NCBI RefSeq assembly: GCF_032884065.1
Contig: NW_027062997.1
Span: 1 to 64,000 of the forward strand
Origin: Artemia franciscana
Taxonomy: Eukaryota > Arthropoda > Branchiopoda > Anostraca > Artemiidae
Direction of reading: 5' to 3'
DNA: 64,000 nt
A program made the position numbers and the translations under genes. Shown in pieces: positions 51,121 to 63,171 of the stretch. The notes under the pieces were generated by a model that was not told the origin of the DNA, did not search any database, and saw nothing but the letters and a program-made list of their open reading frames with translations. Within the stretch, counting starts at the first letter, position 1; each line of letters begins with the position of its first letter.

Positions 51121-52500
51121 TGCATTTTGTTGCGTTTTGACGAGTCAGTCAAACAGATCGGGGTGGGGGTTCAAAATCCCTGGCGTCCCCCCTTGGATAC
51201 GGTCTAACTTGAACTACATGCTAGAGTAGCAATTTTCTAAGCCTATAGCATTGCAACACTTAGTTTTTGACGGCTTTTTCTATAAAAAAAAGGACAGAAA
51301 AGATGAAAAAAGCGAACACCGTCCGGAAAAAAAAAGTTTTATAGGGTCGAAAAATGAAAGCATAATATGTTTTCATGATAAAAAAAACTACAACTTTTAC
51401 AATGTGCCAGAATGGCAATCTTCTGCACCTCTAGTGATACGTTTGCTAAGGATTTGTTCACAAACAAATTTTTTTTCTATCCACCTTCCTCCTCAGAAAA
51501 AAACTATAAAGGTTCAAAAGTATTATTATCCACCCTCCCCATCATCTGATGGGGTGGAATATACCGAGAAGTTTATCTTTGGTTAACATTAATACGATTT
51601 TTTGTTTTAATTAAAAATGGGGCGCAGATAGCAAATGTCAGAAAACTGCAAAAATATTTACACAGAGACGGTTCAGTGTTTCTGTTTAACTTCAGAAAAT
51701 ACTTAAAAACTTAACTGCAGAATATACTTATTTGCTTAAAAGCAAATGCACAGGAATAGGTTAAATCAAGTTCTAAAAGCCAATAAAAAATTTCACTGGG
51801 TTTACGAACTTATTTTCAACTCCCCATTCCTCCTCTTAAAAAACTTTACAGGTTCAAAAGCATTATTACATCAAATATGTTTTGTACTATGTCAAAATAA
51901 TTCGCTTCTAGATCCACGATGTTTCGTAACACAATTTCCAAAAAAAATGAAGCGCAATTCTTGGAGCAAACATAATGTTTATATGAAGGTTTTTCTATAA
52001 GCTTTCATAACGTTTACATATTTTTTTAATAATTTTTTTATTATCTAAATTTTACAAAACGGTTTCGAGTCCTCGCCCATGTTAAAATGCATACATGTGT
52101 TTTGACAGAGAAGATTATATTCATGTTTGACAATAGACAAATATACATGAGAGAAGTCTCACCTTGAAAGTCCAGGATGCTTTTCCACTTTAAAATTAAC
52201 CTCCACTAATTCCTTTTCAATCACTTACTGACCAATTCTTTGAACAATCGTTGCATTTATTCCCTTATCACCAAATAATTATGATTCGAAACATTTCATT
52301 AATATTTAAAAGCTTCATAATTAGGACAATTGAGTATGTTATTATTCTAATAATCATAAAGCCAAGATTTAATCAGAGTAAAACATTAAGACGAACACAA
52401 AAAAAAAATTTGTGCCCTCAAAACATGCGTGAAAAAAAAAATTTAAATACCTTGTTGTATTAGTAAGATGGAAAAGAGAATATTTAAGAAAAAACATACG
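51121..52500. other. AT-rich stretch with two open frames of unknown meaning
   Basis: The frames at 51251-51586 and 51746-52000 (plus strand) are 111 and 84 residues, K/S/F-rich, with no recognised domain. The second shares a local phrase with the first, LL.NFTGSKALLHQ against I.VQKYYYP, only weakly. I do not call genes here. Confidence 0.35.
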
Positions 52501-52680
52501 TTATATGCAAAATTCTTAGATTTGCGGAAGAATTACCAAACATTTTTTTGAATAAAGTATTATTCAACGTATGAATAATACTCTATAATGGGGTTGCAAT
52601 ACTCTATTGCACCCCCCGTATTAGTGCAATAGAGTATTAGTACAATGCCCAAGTATTAGTGCAATGTGTTCCTGCTGCTG
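52500..52680. repeat. Hairpin-bearing repeat fragment
   Basis: GTATTATTC...GAATAATAC (52557-52581) and GCAATACTCTATTGCA...TGCAATAGAGTATT (52596-52638) are two adjacent foldbacks. The sequence around CAAAATTCTTAGATTTGC and TTTGAATAAAGTATTA recurs at 54742-54805, which marks a dispersed repeat. Confidence 0.7.
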
Positions 52681-53610
<930 letters not shown>

Positions 53611-54354
53611 TTCACTGAGTAAAATCATTCATCATACTTGGCTTAGGGAGCCAAAGAATTCTTATTGTTTATTTTTTAGGGACGAAAGTGTTCTCAAATT
53701 CCACAAGTTAGTTTTTCTTATCTTCCATGCGTAAAACTATCAGAATTAACATTTAATAAGAGAACAAAAACAAAACGAACATAAATTACAATATATAATC
53801 GGTTCAAACTCAAAACGAGACAAATTTCAAAGGAGTAGGGCTAGTAGCCCCCTTGTCTTCTCAAGATCAGAATATAATTAGCAATTTACGCATTGATTGT
53901 CAGTTTTACATACAAATATGTCCTGATATTTATTTCTTAAATTCGTAATACTTCTTTATTTGTTATCACTATAGTTAAATTTCGTTTGCAGTACCAAGCT
54001 TATGACACTGAAAAATTACACTAGTAACAACAAACGGTACCACTAACCCCATCTAGCGTTTCTATAACCTCATCTGTATCTAACAAAATTATAGTTGCAA
54101 TGATTAGTCTCTGACACCAGTCGCTCAGAAAAACTAAATTAAGAAGCTTGAAAAAAGGTAAAAGAGACCAAACAGTAGATGGTATTGATTTTAACTTATC
54201 AACTACAGCGCCTGCCTCTTACAAGTCGACCGTATATATTCAACGATAATATTTTACGACAAATTCTGATTGACTTAAATTACCAATATTTGAATCCTGA
54301 TATTAATGAAATTTTACTGTGAATGACCAACATGTCAATTGCGTAATTGATAAC
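53611..54354. other. Non-coding stretch without recognised features
   Basis: AT-rich and free of convincing open frames or repeats recognisable by eye. Confidence 0.4.
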
Positions 54355-54820
54355 CGAAATTACTTAAAAACCACTAAATTGTTAGGTGGAATCGTCCGTA
54401 AGAAATTTTCAGCAAGGATTGAAGTGTTTAGAGAGAATTTTCCAGTGGGGGAGGGGTTAGTTTAAGTGGAAGAAACTTTACTTTGATAGATTTTCTGCGT
54501 AAAGAGGACAGTTTACAAACAGGAAAGCCAGATTTTTCAGCAGTACTTGAAAAGATAAAATTGAATTCAAAATAACACTTTTCAACTAAAAGTGAGGAGC
54601 AACATTGAATCTTCAAACGAAAAAAAAATATTCTGTATCCGAGGGTGGTTAACCCCCTCTCAATACTTTGCTCTTTACGTTAAAATTTGACTTTGTGTCC
54701 CAATTACTTAAGAATTACATCTGAGACGCAATGGCCGTTTTGATGCAAAATTCTTAGATTTGCTTAAAATTACCAAAAATAATTAAATTTTTTGAATAAA
54801 GTATTAGTGCAATGCCCTTC
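54355..54820 (+). repeat. Second copy of the 48.5-kb repeat unit, with a fragment of the 52.5-kb repeat
   Basis: 54355-54740 follows 48520-48935 closely in the same orientation. 54742-54815 then matches part of 52505-52650 (CAAAATTCTTAGATTTGC, GTATTAGTGCAATGCCC). The inner end of the right inverted-duplication arm begins directly after it. Confidence 0.85.
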
Positions 54821-54822
54821 AA

Positions 54823-57127
54823 ATCTTCATTGATCACCCCAGATTAGCTTCATCGACGTGACATGAGAACCATACTTTTCGGAGACGAGATTTCTCTTGC
54901 TATTCATTTCTCCATTTTCCAAACTTACTTCGAAGCATCATGTAGGCAGAAGAGCAAGCCACGGGCTTGGCCTGCAGTATCTAAATTGATGAACTATTCC
55001 TATCGAAGTATAACTTAAACTCAGTAATCCTTCAAACAATTATCATCCTTGTATGCTGTACATCTAAGTCATCTAGTTATCTCCAGATGTAGCAGTCATA
55101 TCCCAAGTTTTACATTGAGCTGATTTACGTATTTGATGCTGATTTACGCATTTGGTCCTGATTTACCTATTTGATCCTGATTTAGCTATTTCATCCTGAT
55201 TTACCTATTTTATCCTGATTTAGGCATTTGATCCTGATTTAAGTATTTATTCCTGATTTACATATTGAATCTGTCTTGTTCTCCTAACGTTTTGCTGTCA
55301 TTGAGAGTAACATCTGTTCATCGAAGTTCGTTTACAAGTGAGACAGTGATATGGTGGAAACATGACTTTTCCAATGTAGGTCATAAGCTTTCGGTAGGTT
55401 GTGGTGATAAGCCGGTCTGTCTTAAACTTTCAGTTGCATGTGATAATGAGCCAGTCGTTTGCAATGCAACTCCCAAGATTTCTCTAAGATATAGCAAAAA
55501 TTGACATTTTAAGTGCGAGCTGCTTCAAAATGGACAGAAGTGATTAAAATGTACATTGTATGTCTTTTAAATTGTCAGATGTTGTTATTTTTTTTTGTTT
55601 CTTTTTAATTTGAACCGGGACGGTTCAATGTAAGGAGGGAGGTGTTGTACACTAGGGTTTATACCGGGTTAAGTGGATTCTAAATAGATGGAAGTGTCAA
55701 TTTCACTTTAGTTTCTTGAGTATTTTATCATTTTCTGGGAATATCTTGTGGGTTTCGCTTGGGTATATGTCAGTTTGGGTATATATAGATAAGGGGAGTG
55801 ATTTCATAAGTGCAGTTGAATTTCAAGTTCAGTTGAGTAAACCTAAGATGAGTATATTTTGGTGCATTTATGTTTCTAGTTTAGTTATGTAAAATAAACT
55901 ATAGTAGTAGCCAAGCTCTCGCTTCCGTTCAGGCGTAGGATTGAGAACCAACAAAAGGTACTAAATGACCAATAAGAGTATAGTACATAATACATATTTC
56001 ACCTGAATAACTTAACCATAAAAACATGAAAATCTAACCAAAAAACCTTCATATAAGGCACTCATGTTTGCATTTATATGAAGGCAAATAAACAATTGGC
56101 AAAAAAAAACAAGTAAACATGTCGTATAAATTTAAAACATAAAATTAAAATAAATAATAAATCAAAAGAAAATTTATAATTAGCACAAAAACAAACAAAC
56201 AAAGTAATTGGTATATGGTTTAGAGGATGATCAAAAATATACATAAACGATACTGAGAAAAAGCTAACCAGAAAGGAAACTAAAACCAAAAGAAAGATAT
56301 TTATATCAGAACTGACAATAAATATTTAGTTCCTAACCTAACAGTTACAAAGGCATTAGCCGAATGTACCAACATAAAACCAGCCATAAATAACTAAATA
56401 ATACATAAGAAACGCATCACTACTTGTTGTATTTTCTTCTATAGGATTTATCTAAATTTTCTGAATGAGTATTTGACTAGCTTTAATGCCTTACTTTAGT
56501 GTACACATTTGGATAAAAGCAGCTTAGTGTTTGTCTCAGAGTGGTCGGCTAGTTGACTAGGGGTGTCCAATGATCAAAGGGGTGGACGCTAAAGTTTGAC
56601 TTTGTGTCCCAATTGTTTAAGAATTACTTTTGAAACACAATGGCCGTTTATGAAATATAAAGCTTTTTAAAAGTTATCAAAACACTTTAGCACGAAGATT
56701 GAAAAATAGGCAAACCCCCTCATATATGGAATAATTTCTGTTTGTTTTAGGTTTCAATCTGGATCCTTACTTTTAGTTGATTTTTTTTTTTATTGTAACA
56801 AGAATTGTACTTACAGGTTATCTCTCAGTGCGTGCTTCCTTTGTAGTCTTTTTCAGCCTTCCTTAATTCTATTACGGTCAAGTCGTATTCTTTTTTCAAG
56901 TTTTAGAAAAAAATTATTTTTTTTTCTAGAAATTTTGACTAATAGAGGAGGGGTTGAAAGTAAGTATAATGGCAACAACCTTTATATCTAAAAAAAACAC
57001 TGGTTCCGGTAGGTAAACAGAACTTCGTAGATTGTAGAAGAAATAACTTATTTTGATCATTTTAGCCTAAAAAACCGAAGAATATAAAAAAAAAATTCCC
57101 CTAGATTTACAAAATAAAATTTCCAGA
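54823..57127 (-). repeat. Right arm of the 2.2-kb inverted duplication
   Basis: Reverse complement of 38447-40607. It includes the retroelement internal tail (54823-55642), a minisatellite of 19 bp units at 55115-55262, an LTR (55643-55991), and about 1.1 kb of shared flank. A segment at about 56690-56990 is absent from the left arm and resembles the dispersed palindromic family (CCCCCTCATATATGGAATAA, GTTTTAGGTTTCAATC), so it is likely either an insertion here or a deletion in the other arm. Because the flank outside the LTR is shared too, this is one duplicated block and not two independent insertions. Confidence 0.85.
55643..55991 (+). mobile_element. Second Gypsy-type LTR, 3' truncated
   Basis: TGTTGTACACTAGGG follows the purine tract AAGGAGGGAGG. 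The sequence tracks the LTR at 39346-39712 in reverse complement to GTACATAAT and then passes straight into the flank, missing the last about 18-20 bp. No pol coding is attached. Confidence 0.8.
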
Positions 57128-57149
57128 CATATATAAATTTCCAGACACA

Positions 57150-58589
57150 AAATAAAATAATCCAGACAGATGATATAAACCGATGCTGGATGGAGCATTT
57201 CAGTGAGGTATTAAATCAGGTCCCTCCCACAACTTCTTTAAATTTTCCTGAAGAAACAATGTTCGATCTTGGAATATATTCCGGACCTCTCTTGCTGAGT
57301 GAAGTAAAAGAGGCTCTAATGACTTTGAGCCTTACTTTGAATAGAATTAAAAGTAAAGTGGAGAAAGTTCTGAGAGATGAACAACATGGATTCCGCCAAA
57401 ACAGATCGTGTTTTGACCTAATATTTAGCCTGAGATTCCAGCTCGAAGAGTCTAATGAATGGCAGGTTCAACTACTCACAGTATATATAGACTTTCTCAA
57501 GGCCTTCGACTCGATACACCGCAAGACTATCTGGAAAATTTTAATGCATTACGGGATCCGATCAAAATTGCAAATATAATTAAAGTGCTATTCCTTGATA
57601 ATATGTGCGCAGCACAAACCGAGGGTGGCCTAACGGACTGGTCCACCCTTCATTCAGATGTAAGGTAGGGCTGCATTTTATCGTCACTGTTATTCGCCAT
57701 AGTCATAGATTTTGTCCTTCGTGGATGTAGCTTCAGTGGGGGTCTACAATTAAACCCACTAAGAGCACTTCATGATGGTGTTTTTACGGACAATATTGTA
57801 CTCTTCGCTCATGAATCAGAAGCTATACAACACAATATAAATGAGCTTGGGCGTGTGGCAAATGCTGTTGGACTCTCCATAAGCGCTAACAAGACTAAAT
57901 CAATGTCAAATGCGATCACTCCTAACTTAGCTGAGGGACTCTTGGTCAATAATGAGGAAATTGAAGTAGTGAGAGAGTTCAAATATCTCGGCAACATTCT
58001 TACGCAAGATGCCAATCCTGAAAGAGAAATTTTGTGCCGAACAGCATTGGCTGGCTCTGTTTTCAATTGTCTTAGAAATTTTTGGAGTAATAAAAAATAT
58101 TCCCAGAAGCTAAATCTCAGAATTTATAATAGCAATGTCCTCTCCGTCCTTATATATGGCTGTGAAACTTGGAGCATCACTGCACAACTAGGAAAACGAC
58201 TAGGGCATTCGATAATAACTGCCTAAGATCATTTTTGAATATACATTGGGGGAGAGAATAAGAAATGATGAGATTCATATCATGACAAATCATACCCCCA
58301 TCCTTGATGCCATCAGAAAGCAACGATGGATATATTGGGGGCAAATGGTACGAATGGGTGATGGAAGGCTACCTCATGACATATGGTGTTGGACACCTCC
58401 TGGGCTCCGCAAGTCAGGGAGACCCAAAATTACCATTGGCAGGATGTTAGAGGAGGAACTGAAGCTGGAGAGGTCTTTGATGGAGGAGCTTTGGTCGAGG
58501 GCTCAGGACAGATCGTCACTGCGAATCACTGTTGCTGCCTTATGCGCCCTCAGGCGTAGGAGGATAATTTCTAAGTAAGTAAGTAAGTG
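57150..58589 (+). pseudogene. Truncated, dead non-LTR retrotransposon (LINE) ORF2 remnant
   Basis: Reverse-transcriptase segments appear in order: WMEHFSEVLNQ near 57190, DEQHGFRQNRSCFDLIFSLR, VQLLTVYIDFLKAFDSIHRK (catalytic block A with D..KAFD) near 57490, TEGGLTDWSTLHSDVR, FAIVIDFVLR, then FTDNIVLFAHE where active enzymes have F/YADD. Next come GLSISANKTKSM, FKYLGNIL, a C-terminal LIYGCETW and RWIYWGQMVRM, and a closing ALCALRRRRI. Damage includes an internal deletion after LSEVKEALMTLSL (fingers region lost), a frameshift near 57575, a TAG near 57667 in the block before FAIVIDF, loss of the catalytic ADD, and another frame change near 58225. Endonuclease and ORF1 are missing. It ends in a short (TAAG)n tail at 58571-58588, a typical LINE 3' end. 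The clade was not settled; it could be RTE- or jockey-like. Confidence 0.9.
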
Positions 58590-60289
58590 TTATTTGTTCG
58601 TTCGAATTTGCCATCAATATTCTTTCAAATTTTACCATTATATACTGAGCTTTAACAGTTTTAGTATCATTGTGGTTGCGGTGGTAGTAGAAGAAGTAGA
58701 AACAGTGTTAGTGTTGCATTATTAGTAGTAGTAATAGTAGTAGTAGCAGCAGTATTAATAGTGAAAGAAGCATGTACATCTTTCCTTTTGGTCAGTTCAA
58801 TATCCTTTTCATGATGACACGGAAGTTTAATTTTGACACGATGAACCGTTTGAAAAATAATGCTGATATGTGCTTCTGAGCTTCTTTTGACATAAACTTG
58901 ATCTAAGCGTCCCAAGCCTGGCAAGTTTTTACAATTGAAATAGTAGTTGAAGTCGTTTAATATTTGTAGTAGTATTAGTAAAAGTACCAATTGTTGTAGT
59001 GTTAGTAATGACATGCGTATATTACCTTTTTGTCAATTGATCCTCCCGTTTAAGCATTCTTTGAAAGTTTCAACTTAATACCCAAATGTATTTTTGAGAT
59101 AAATCTCTTCACAACCTGCATTTACACAGTGTGTTTTGATTTAGTTTAAATTCCCCCGAAATATTCTGTCGAATTTTCACCTTCAGGCACCTAGTCTTAA
59201 TTGTACTAGTATCATAGCAGTAGTGGTAGTAATAGTAATAGCAGTTGCAACATCATTTTGACATGATGAACGGTTCAAAAAATAATGCTGGTATATACTT
59301 CTGATTTTCTTTTGACCTTCATTTCATCTAAATCTTCAAAGCCTTTCAAGCTGTTACAATTGAAATAGTAGTTGGAGTAGTTTAATAGTAGTAGTAGTAT
59401 TAGTAGCAGGTACAGAACATCCAACCCATAATGCCCCTGAAGTTTCCTCTTGATATAATGGGCTGTTAAAAAAAAATTGCTGATACGCCAGTATCAGCAA
59501 CCAGCATGCACATAGTATAATTTGATTTAGTTCATCTTTCCATTTAACTTTTCTTTAGATGTTTATTTAAATAACACCAGCCATATTAAGACTCGCTATA
59601 GAATAGTAGTTATATTGATAGCATTGGCAGCAGTAGTAGGTGTGGTAGCATTAGAATTAGTGGTAGTTGTAGTATTAGTAGCGTTCCAATTTTTCTTTTT
59701 TGTCAATTAGTCATCTCCCTGATCATTTTCTGAAAATTACCAATTAATACACTCCAATCCAAACCCAATAGACGGAATTCAGAGCCAATAAATGGTCAAA
59801 AAAGCCTCAACCACCCTTCTTTTAAAATAAAATATTATCCTTCAATATTTTGAACATGCGTGCTATTTTCATAATACATAGTTCTCAGGTAAATGGATAC
59901 TTCTCAACCCAGGCTTTTCCCAAACCCCTTAAAAATTGCTGGAAAAGACCCTTCTACTTCAGAAGAATCTAGTTGCCAGGAAATAGCAAGTTTTTTTAAT
60001 GTGAAGTGTGTTTTTTACGATAGAAATATACCGTTTGAAACCAGCAAATTGTGACGAAAAAAGGAATTAACTACTGAATCTACTATCTATAGTCAAAAGA
60101 TTGAGCTATAAGCTGTTCAAACCTTAGCCCCTATTTCCACACTACAAATTGTTTAACACCCTTAGGGTCGATTATTTGGACCTACAATAGAAGAAAAACC
60201 AGCAATTTTCTTACAAAAGACTAGAAGGCGAAAAAAACAACAACTATAAAACTAAGAATGGTCAAAATAAATATAAAAGAGAAACTTAC
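58590..60289. other. Non-coding stretch rich in degenerate TAG/AGT trinucleotides
   Basis: AGTAGTAGT-type runs with interruptions occur at 58680-58760, 58960-59010, 59205-59250, 59360-59415 and 59600-59690. They are separated by similar 150-250 bp segments (TGAAAGTTTCAACTTAAT, GATGAACCGTTTGAAAAATAATGCTG and GATGAACGGTTCAAAAAATAATGCTG). This is a degenerate higher-order repeat with units of a few hundred bp. If the minus-strand YEATS gene is intact, this is its intron. Confidence 0.65.
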
Positions 60290-60464
60290 TTCTTACTGGA
60301 TCAGGAAATAATATCAATCGAAACACCACTCGATTAATGATATTTTCAATAGGGGCATTGTTTTTGCCACGTACAAAAACCTCCCAGTTATGAGTGTTAC
60401 CGTCTTGACTAGTTTCACTCAGCATGCTAGTAGTTTGTCCGATTTCTAACTCCAAATTGAAAAT
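60290..60464 (-). CDS. Exon encoding the first half of a YEATS domain (AF9/ENL/ear type)
   Basis: The exon is 175 bp: 58 codons and one extra base. On the minus strand it is bounded by CTTTCTATAG (acceptor just above 60464) and by GTAAGT at 60289-60284. The reading begins IFNLELEIGQTTS and continues DGNTHNWEVFVRGKNN, APIENIINRVVFRL and FPDPVR. These are the L-E-I/L-G-H opening, the T-H-x-W-x-V-F-V-R-G signature, and the I-E-x-x-V-x-K-V-V-F-x-L strand of AF9/ENL/ear proteins, ending where that family carries an intron after FPRPKR. The single leftover base A fits the two-base start (CT) of the 20169 exon, making R-T-I-C-K in the expected register. Unusual: the HxSF motif of the acyl-lysine pocket is not present (RLILFPDP, one residue shorter). 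The gene is otherwise unseen in this window; no second-half exon was recognised on this strand. Confidence 0.85.
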
Positions 60465-60900
60465 CTATAGAAAGATAAATATTTGGCAAAAAAATTACAA
60501 CCTGAATAGTAACAGATATAATTTTTCAACTACGCAGACAGTGTTGGCAAATACAAATTGAAGATTTTTTGACTATAAAAGTAACTATTCAATTTATTAT
60601 GAGGTTAAAAGGGCAATAAAAAGTATTTTAACAACTACATTCTCATCAAATCTAAAAAAACATTGAAGGGAGGGGAGAAAATAAGACATAAAAACTTGGT
60701 GTGTAGAAAATTTTGATTTTTTTTAAATTTTAAAATGGAAATATCCATCATGTATTTTCACCGCGACTACCAAAGAGGATTTGTACGGTAACGAAAAAAA
60801 ATTGTTAGAAACAAAACTTATTAATAGTTGTTACTTATTAATAATTTTTCGCCCACGACACTAGATTTTTCTGTCGTGTATCCTTGTAGGCTTATGACCA
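60465..60900. other. AT-rich stretch, probable intron or upstream region
   Basis: No earlier YEATS exon or start was recognised. A pyrimidine-rich acceptor borders 60464. Confidence 0.4.
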
Positions 60901-60914
60901 GGATATATATTCAC

Positions 60915-61335
60915 TAAAATTACAGTTGCAGTAGTAGCTGCTGCAAGAACTCACAATTGCCATTAAAAATAGTCAAAGCCACATGTAGCTTCAGTCGCAA
61001 TTCCAATTAGCTTCAGTGGTAACCAGAAGTACTTGCAGTTGCAAACAGTCATAACCTATGTGTAAAATATTTGCAGCCAGAGTTAAAATTACTTGCAGTC
61101 ACAGTCATTAGTAGCTGCAGAAATAAGGAATAATTACAGTCAAAATAGCATGTTGTTGCAATCTGAGTTCAAAGCAGTCAAAGTCATGAGTAGTTGGAGT
61201 TACAATTAGTCACAATCATGGATGCAATTCAAGTATTCGCACTCAAAAATAGTAACGATTGAAAGGACTCACAGTTGTAGCTAGCCCCATTATCAGCAGT
61301 AGTAAGAGTAGTAACAAACATAATCGTTATAGTAG
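60915..61335. repeat. Degenerate repeat tract with GCAGT/AGTAGC phrases
   Basis: Short phrases such as TTGCAGTCACAGTCATTAG, AGTAGCTGCAG, GTAGCTTCAGTCGCAATTCC and TTAGCTTCAGTGG recur irregularly without a stable period. No coding signal was recognised. Confidence 0.65.
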
Positions 61336-61423
61336 AAGTCCCTCTCACTGATTTTCATGTCAACCTTATCCCTGCTTTCCATGTCAGCCCTACTCCTGGA
61401 TTCCTTGACATCCAGCAGGTGTT

Positions 61424-61647
61424 ACGTCATGGGGATTGTTTACTTTTGCATGTTCCGTATTTGAAGTTGAGGGTAACGCAATCTTACGTGACTTTGCTTC
61501 AGTAATGAAAAAGAGTTCAGTATTTCAACATCAAGGATGTTACTCCTTAGGAATGGATAGTTTTACTCTGTTTGATATCGCAGGCACTAACAGTAGTGAA
61601 AAGAAACCCATAGTGTCTAATGCTACAATAGAAATTATAAAGGGTTG
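61424..61647 (+). other. Unrecognised open frame
   Basis: An open stretch ending at TGA (61646-61648) with balanced composition: NAILRDFASVMKKSSVF, then CYSLGMDSFTLFDIAG and SNATIEIIKG. There is no ATG at the presumed 5' end. A second frame overlapping the start (LLLHVPYLKLRVTQSYV) looks equally protein-like, which suggests a frameshifted relic. No domain recognised. Confidence 0.3.
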
Positions 61648-61828
61648 ACGGCTAACCCTAGAATGCGACAAAATATTTACGCAGTAAATTATACTATTAA
61701 GCAGATTCAAATCGGAAGAAATATATTGAAGAAATTGATCTGAATCAATCTACAAAAAAGGAGTACGTCTGTTACTAGCGAGATCTAAAGTTTTTCTATA
61801 ATCGGTGGTGAGTGTCAGGATTGATAAT

Positions 61829-62064
61829 AAGTGGATTTGAAAAAAAAAAAAAAAATCATACAGAATCTAGTGACTATGGAAAAATGTTTGAAAGTAGATG
61901 AAAATTTTCTACAGTTATTTTTTCAAAGAAAAATATTTTCACAAGGACTGCTTAACGATATAATGAGAAATGAGTCTCCATCTTTCGACTATTGCATGAA
62001 ACTTTTACGTTGTGGCCTATATGCATTTACTCAACTTGTTGATATAACAATTGAAACAAAATAA
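61829..62064 (+). other. Open frame resembling a CARD (death-fold) domain
   Basis: After a 15-base A run the frame reads IIQNLVTMEKCLKVDENFLQ, later RKIFSQGLLNDIM, MKLLRCGLYAFTQLVD, and stops with TAA at 62064. The spacing of hydrophobic residues matches the six-helix CARD pattern: I..N.....L.V...L..L, a second leucine pair, I.........LL, then G..AF..L. CARDs join apoptotic and innate immune adaptors by homotypic contact. If real, the domain makes up nearly the whole product; the ATG nearest the start (61876) would remove part of helix 1. No promoter, intron or family-specific neighbour supports it. Could be a captured or relic gene, or chance. Confidence 0.4.
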
Positions 62065-62239
62065 AATGACATGGTGATTTGGCTTTTAACAACTACCCAG
62101 ACGGCCAGTAAGCAATAAAACAACAAATAAGTCGAATAAGTTTTGTGGTGTAGCTCTTCCTCCTCCCAGAAGACTTTCATTTTACCCAACGAGTTTATTT
62201 TTGAAAGTGAGACAGTCAACAACGAATTTTTTTTACATA

Positions 62240-62760
62240 TGTTTGTATAAATGGGCGGATAGTTAACCTTTGAAAATTATAGCTTTGTTGATGACTATAA
62301 TGAAAAGTGTTGTTTATAATATCACTGTAAGTTGCTGAGAGGATTTGCAGTATATATTAAAGACTCTAATTCCTGTGTTGAAGAGTTTTGTGACTCTCAA
62401 ATTAGAGGTTTCCTATGCTACAATCGTCATTATGATAAGTATAATGAACGGGAAAATACTTACCCTGGCATGATTGCCAAAAACACGAAATGTTATTTAG
62501 TTCATTTTTAAGAGACTGGTGTTGCCATGGTTTTAAATTGTTTCAGGAGGTAAAACCTAGTCAATACTTCAATTGCTAGAATAATAAGAGTCTGGCCTTT
62601 ACGAAATTGCTGTGAATATCCTGGCTACTATAATTGTAATCCTATACCCATTTATTTAGCTGTTACAGAAAGTGAATCTTCATATGAGAATTTTCTGTGT
62701 GACATTGCTTGAAATAAACAAATTGAAACACGTGTATTCTATAATATGAATCAAAATAGT
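62240..62760 (+). pseudogene. Decayed cysteine- and tyrosine-rich coding remnant
   Basis: A long frame from about 62261 to 62511 is broken once by TAA near 62321. It reads protein-like on both sides (ENYSFVDDYNEKCC and, after the stop, LRGFAVYIKDSNSCVEEFC and RGFLCYNRHYDKYNE). A second frame near 62545-62715 has RNCCEYPGYYNCNPIPIYLA. Composition is far from chance AT-rich DNA. I cannot assign a family. It lies between the CARD-like frame and the F54H12.2-like remnant and may belong to the same decayed block. Confidence 0.35.
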
Positions 62761-63171
62761 ACTATTGACTTTACGAAGAATATAATAAAATTAAGTTATA
62801 TTATATTGCAGAAAATCTGACCCTGACTTCGCATGCCAAGTTAAATACTAGTTGAATCCTGACGAGCTGCCGCAATGTATCATTTCCAAAAATTACCTAC
62901 ATGTGGAAGAACAAATATAATGAGCACAGAGTTTTTGTATATAAAAGTTTTATGAACAAACGAATTTACAAAAAAATTTTAATTAATGTTCTTTTAGGCT
63001 ACTAAAATTTATATTAAACAGTTAAGAAAGAGTATTTCGACTAGAAACCCATTCAATCAAGGATTGTCACCATAAATGCTTAGAAATTCACTGTAAGCAT
63101 ATCCGCGACATCAAAAAATAAGATATAATAGTGCAAGAAAATCATAGCTTTGGCTTCTAAATCTTGTACTC

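Noticed and set aside
51251..52000. Candidate genes of 111 and 84 codons
   Set aside because: K/F/N-rich composition typical of AT-rich non-coding DNA, no recognised domain and no splice support.
57809..58066. Minus-strand frame of 85 codons
   Set aside because: Antisense shadow of the LINE reverse-transcriptase remnant.
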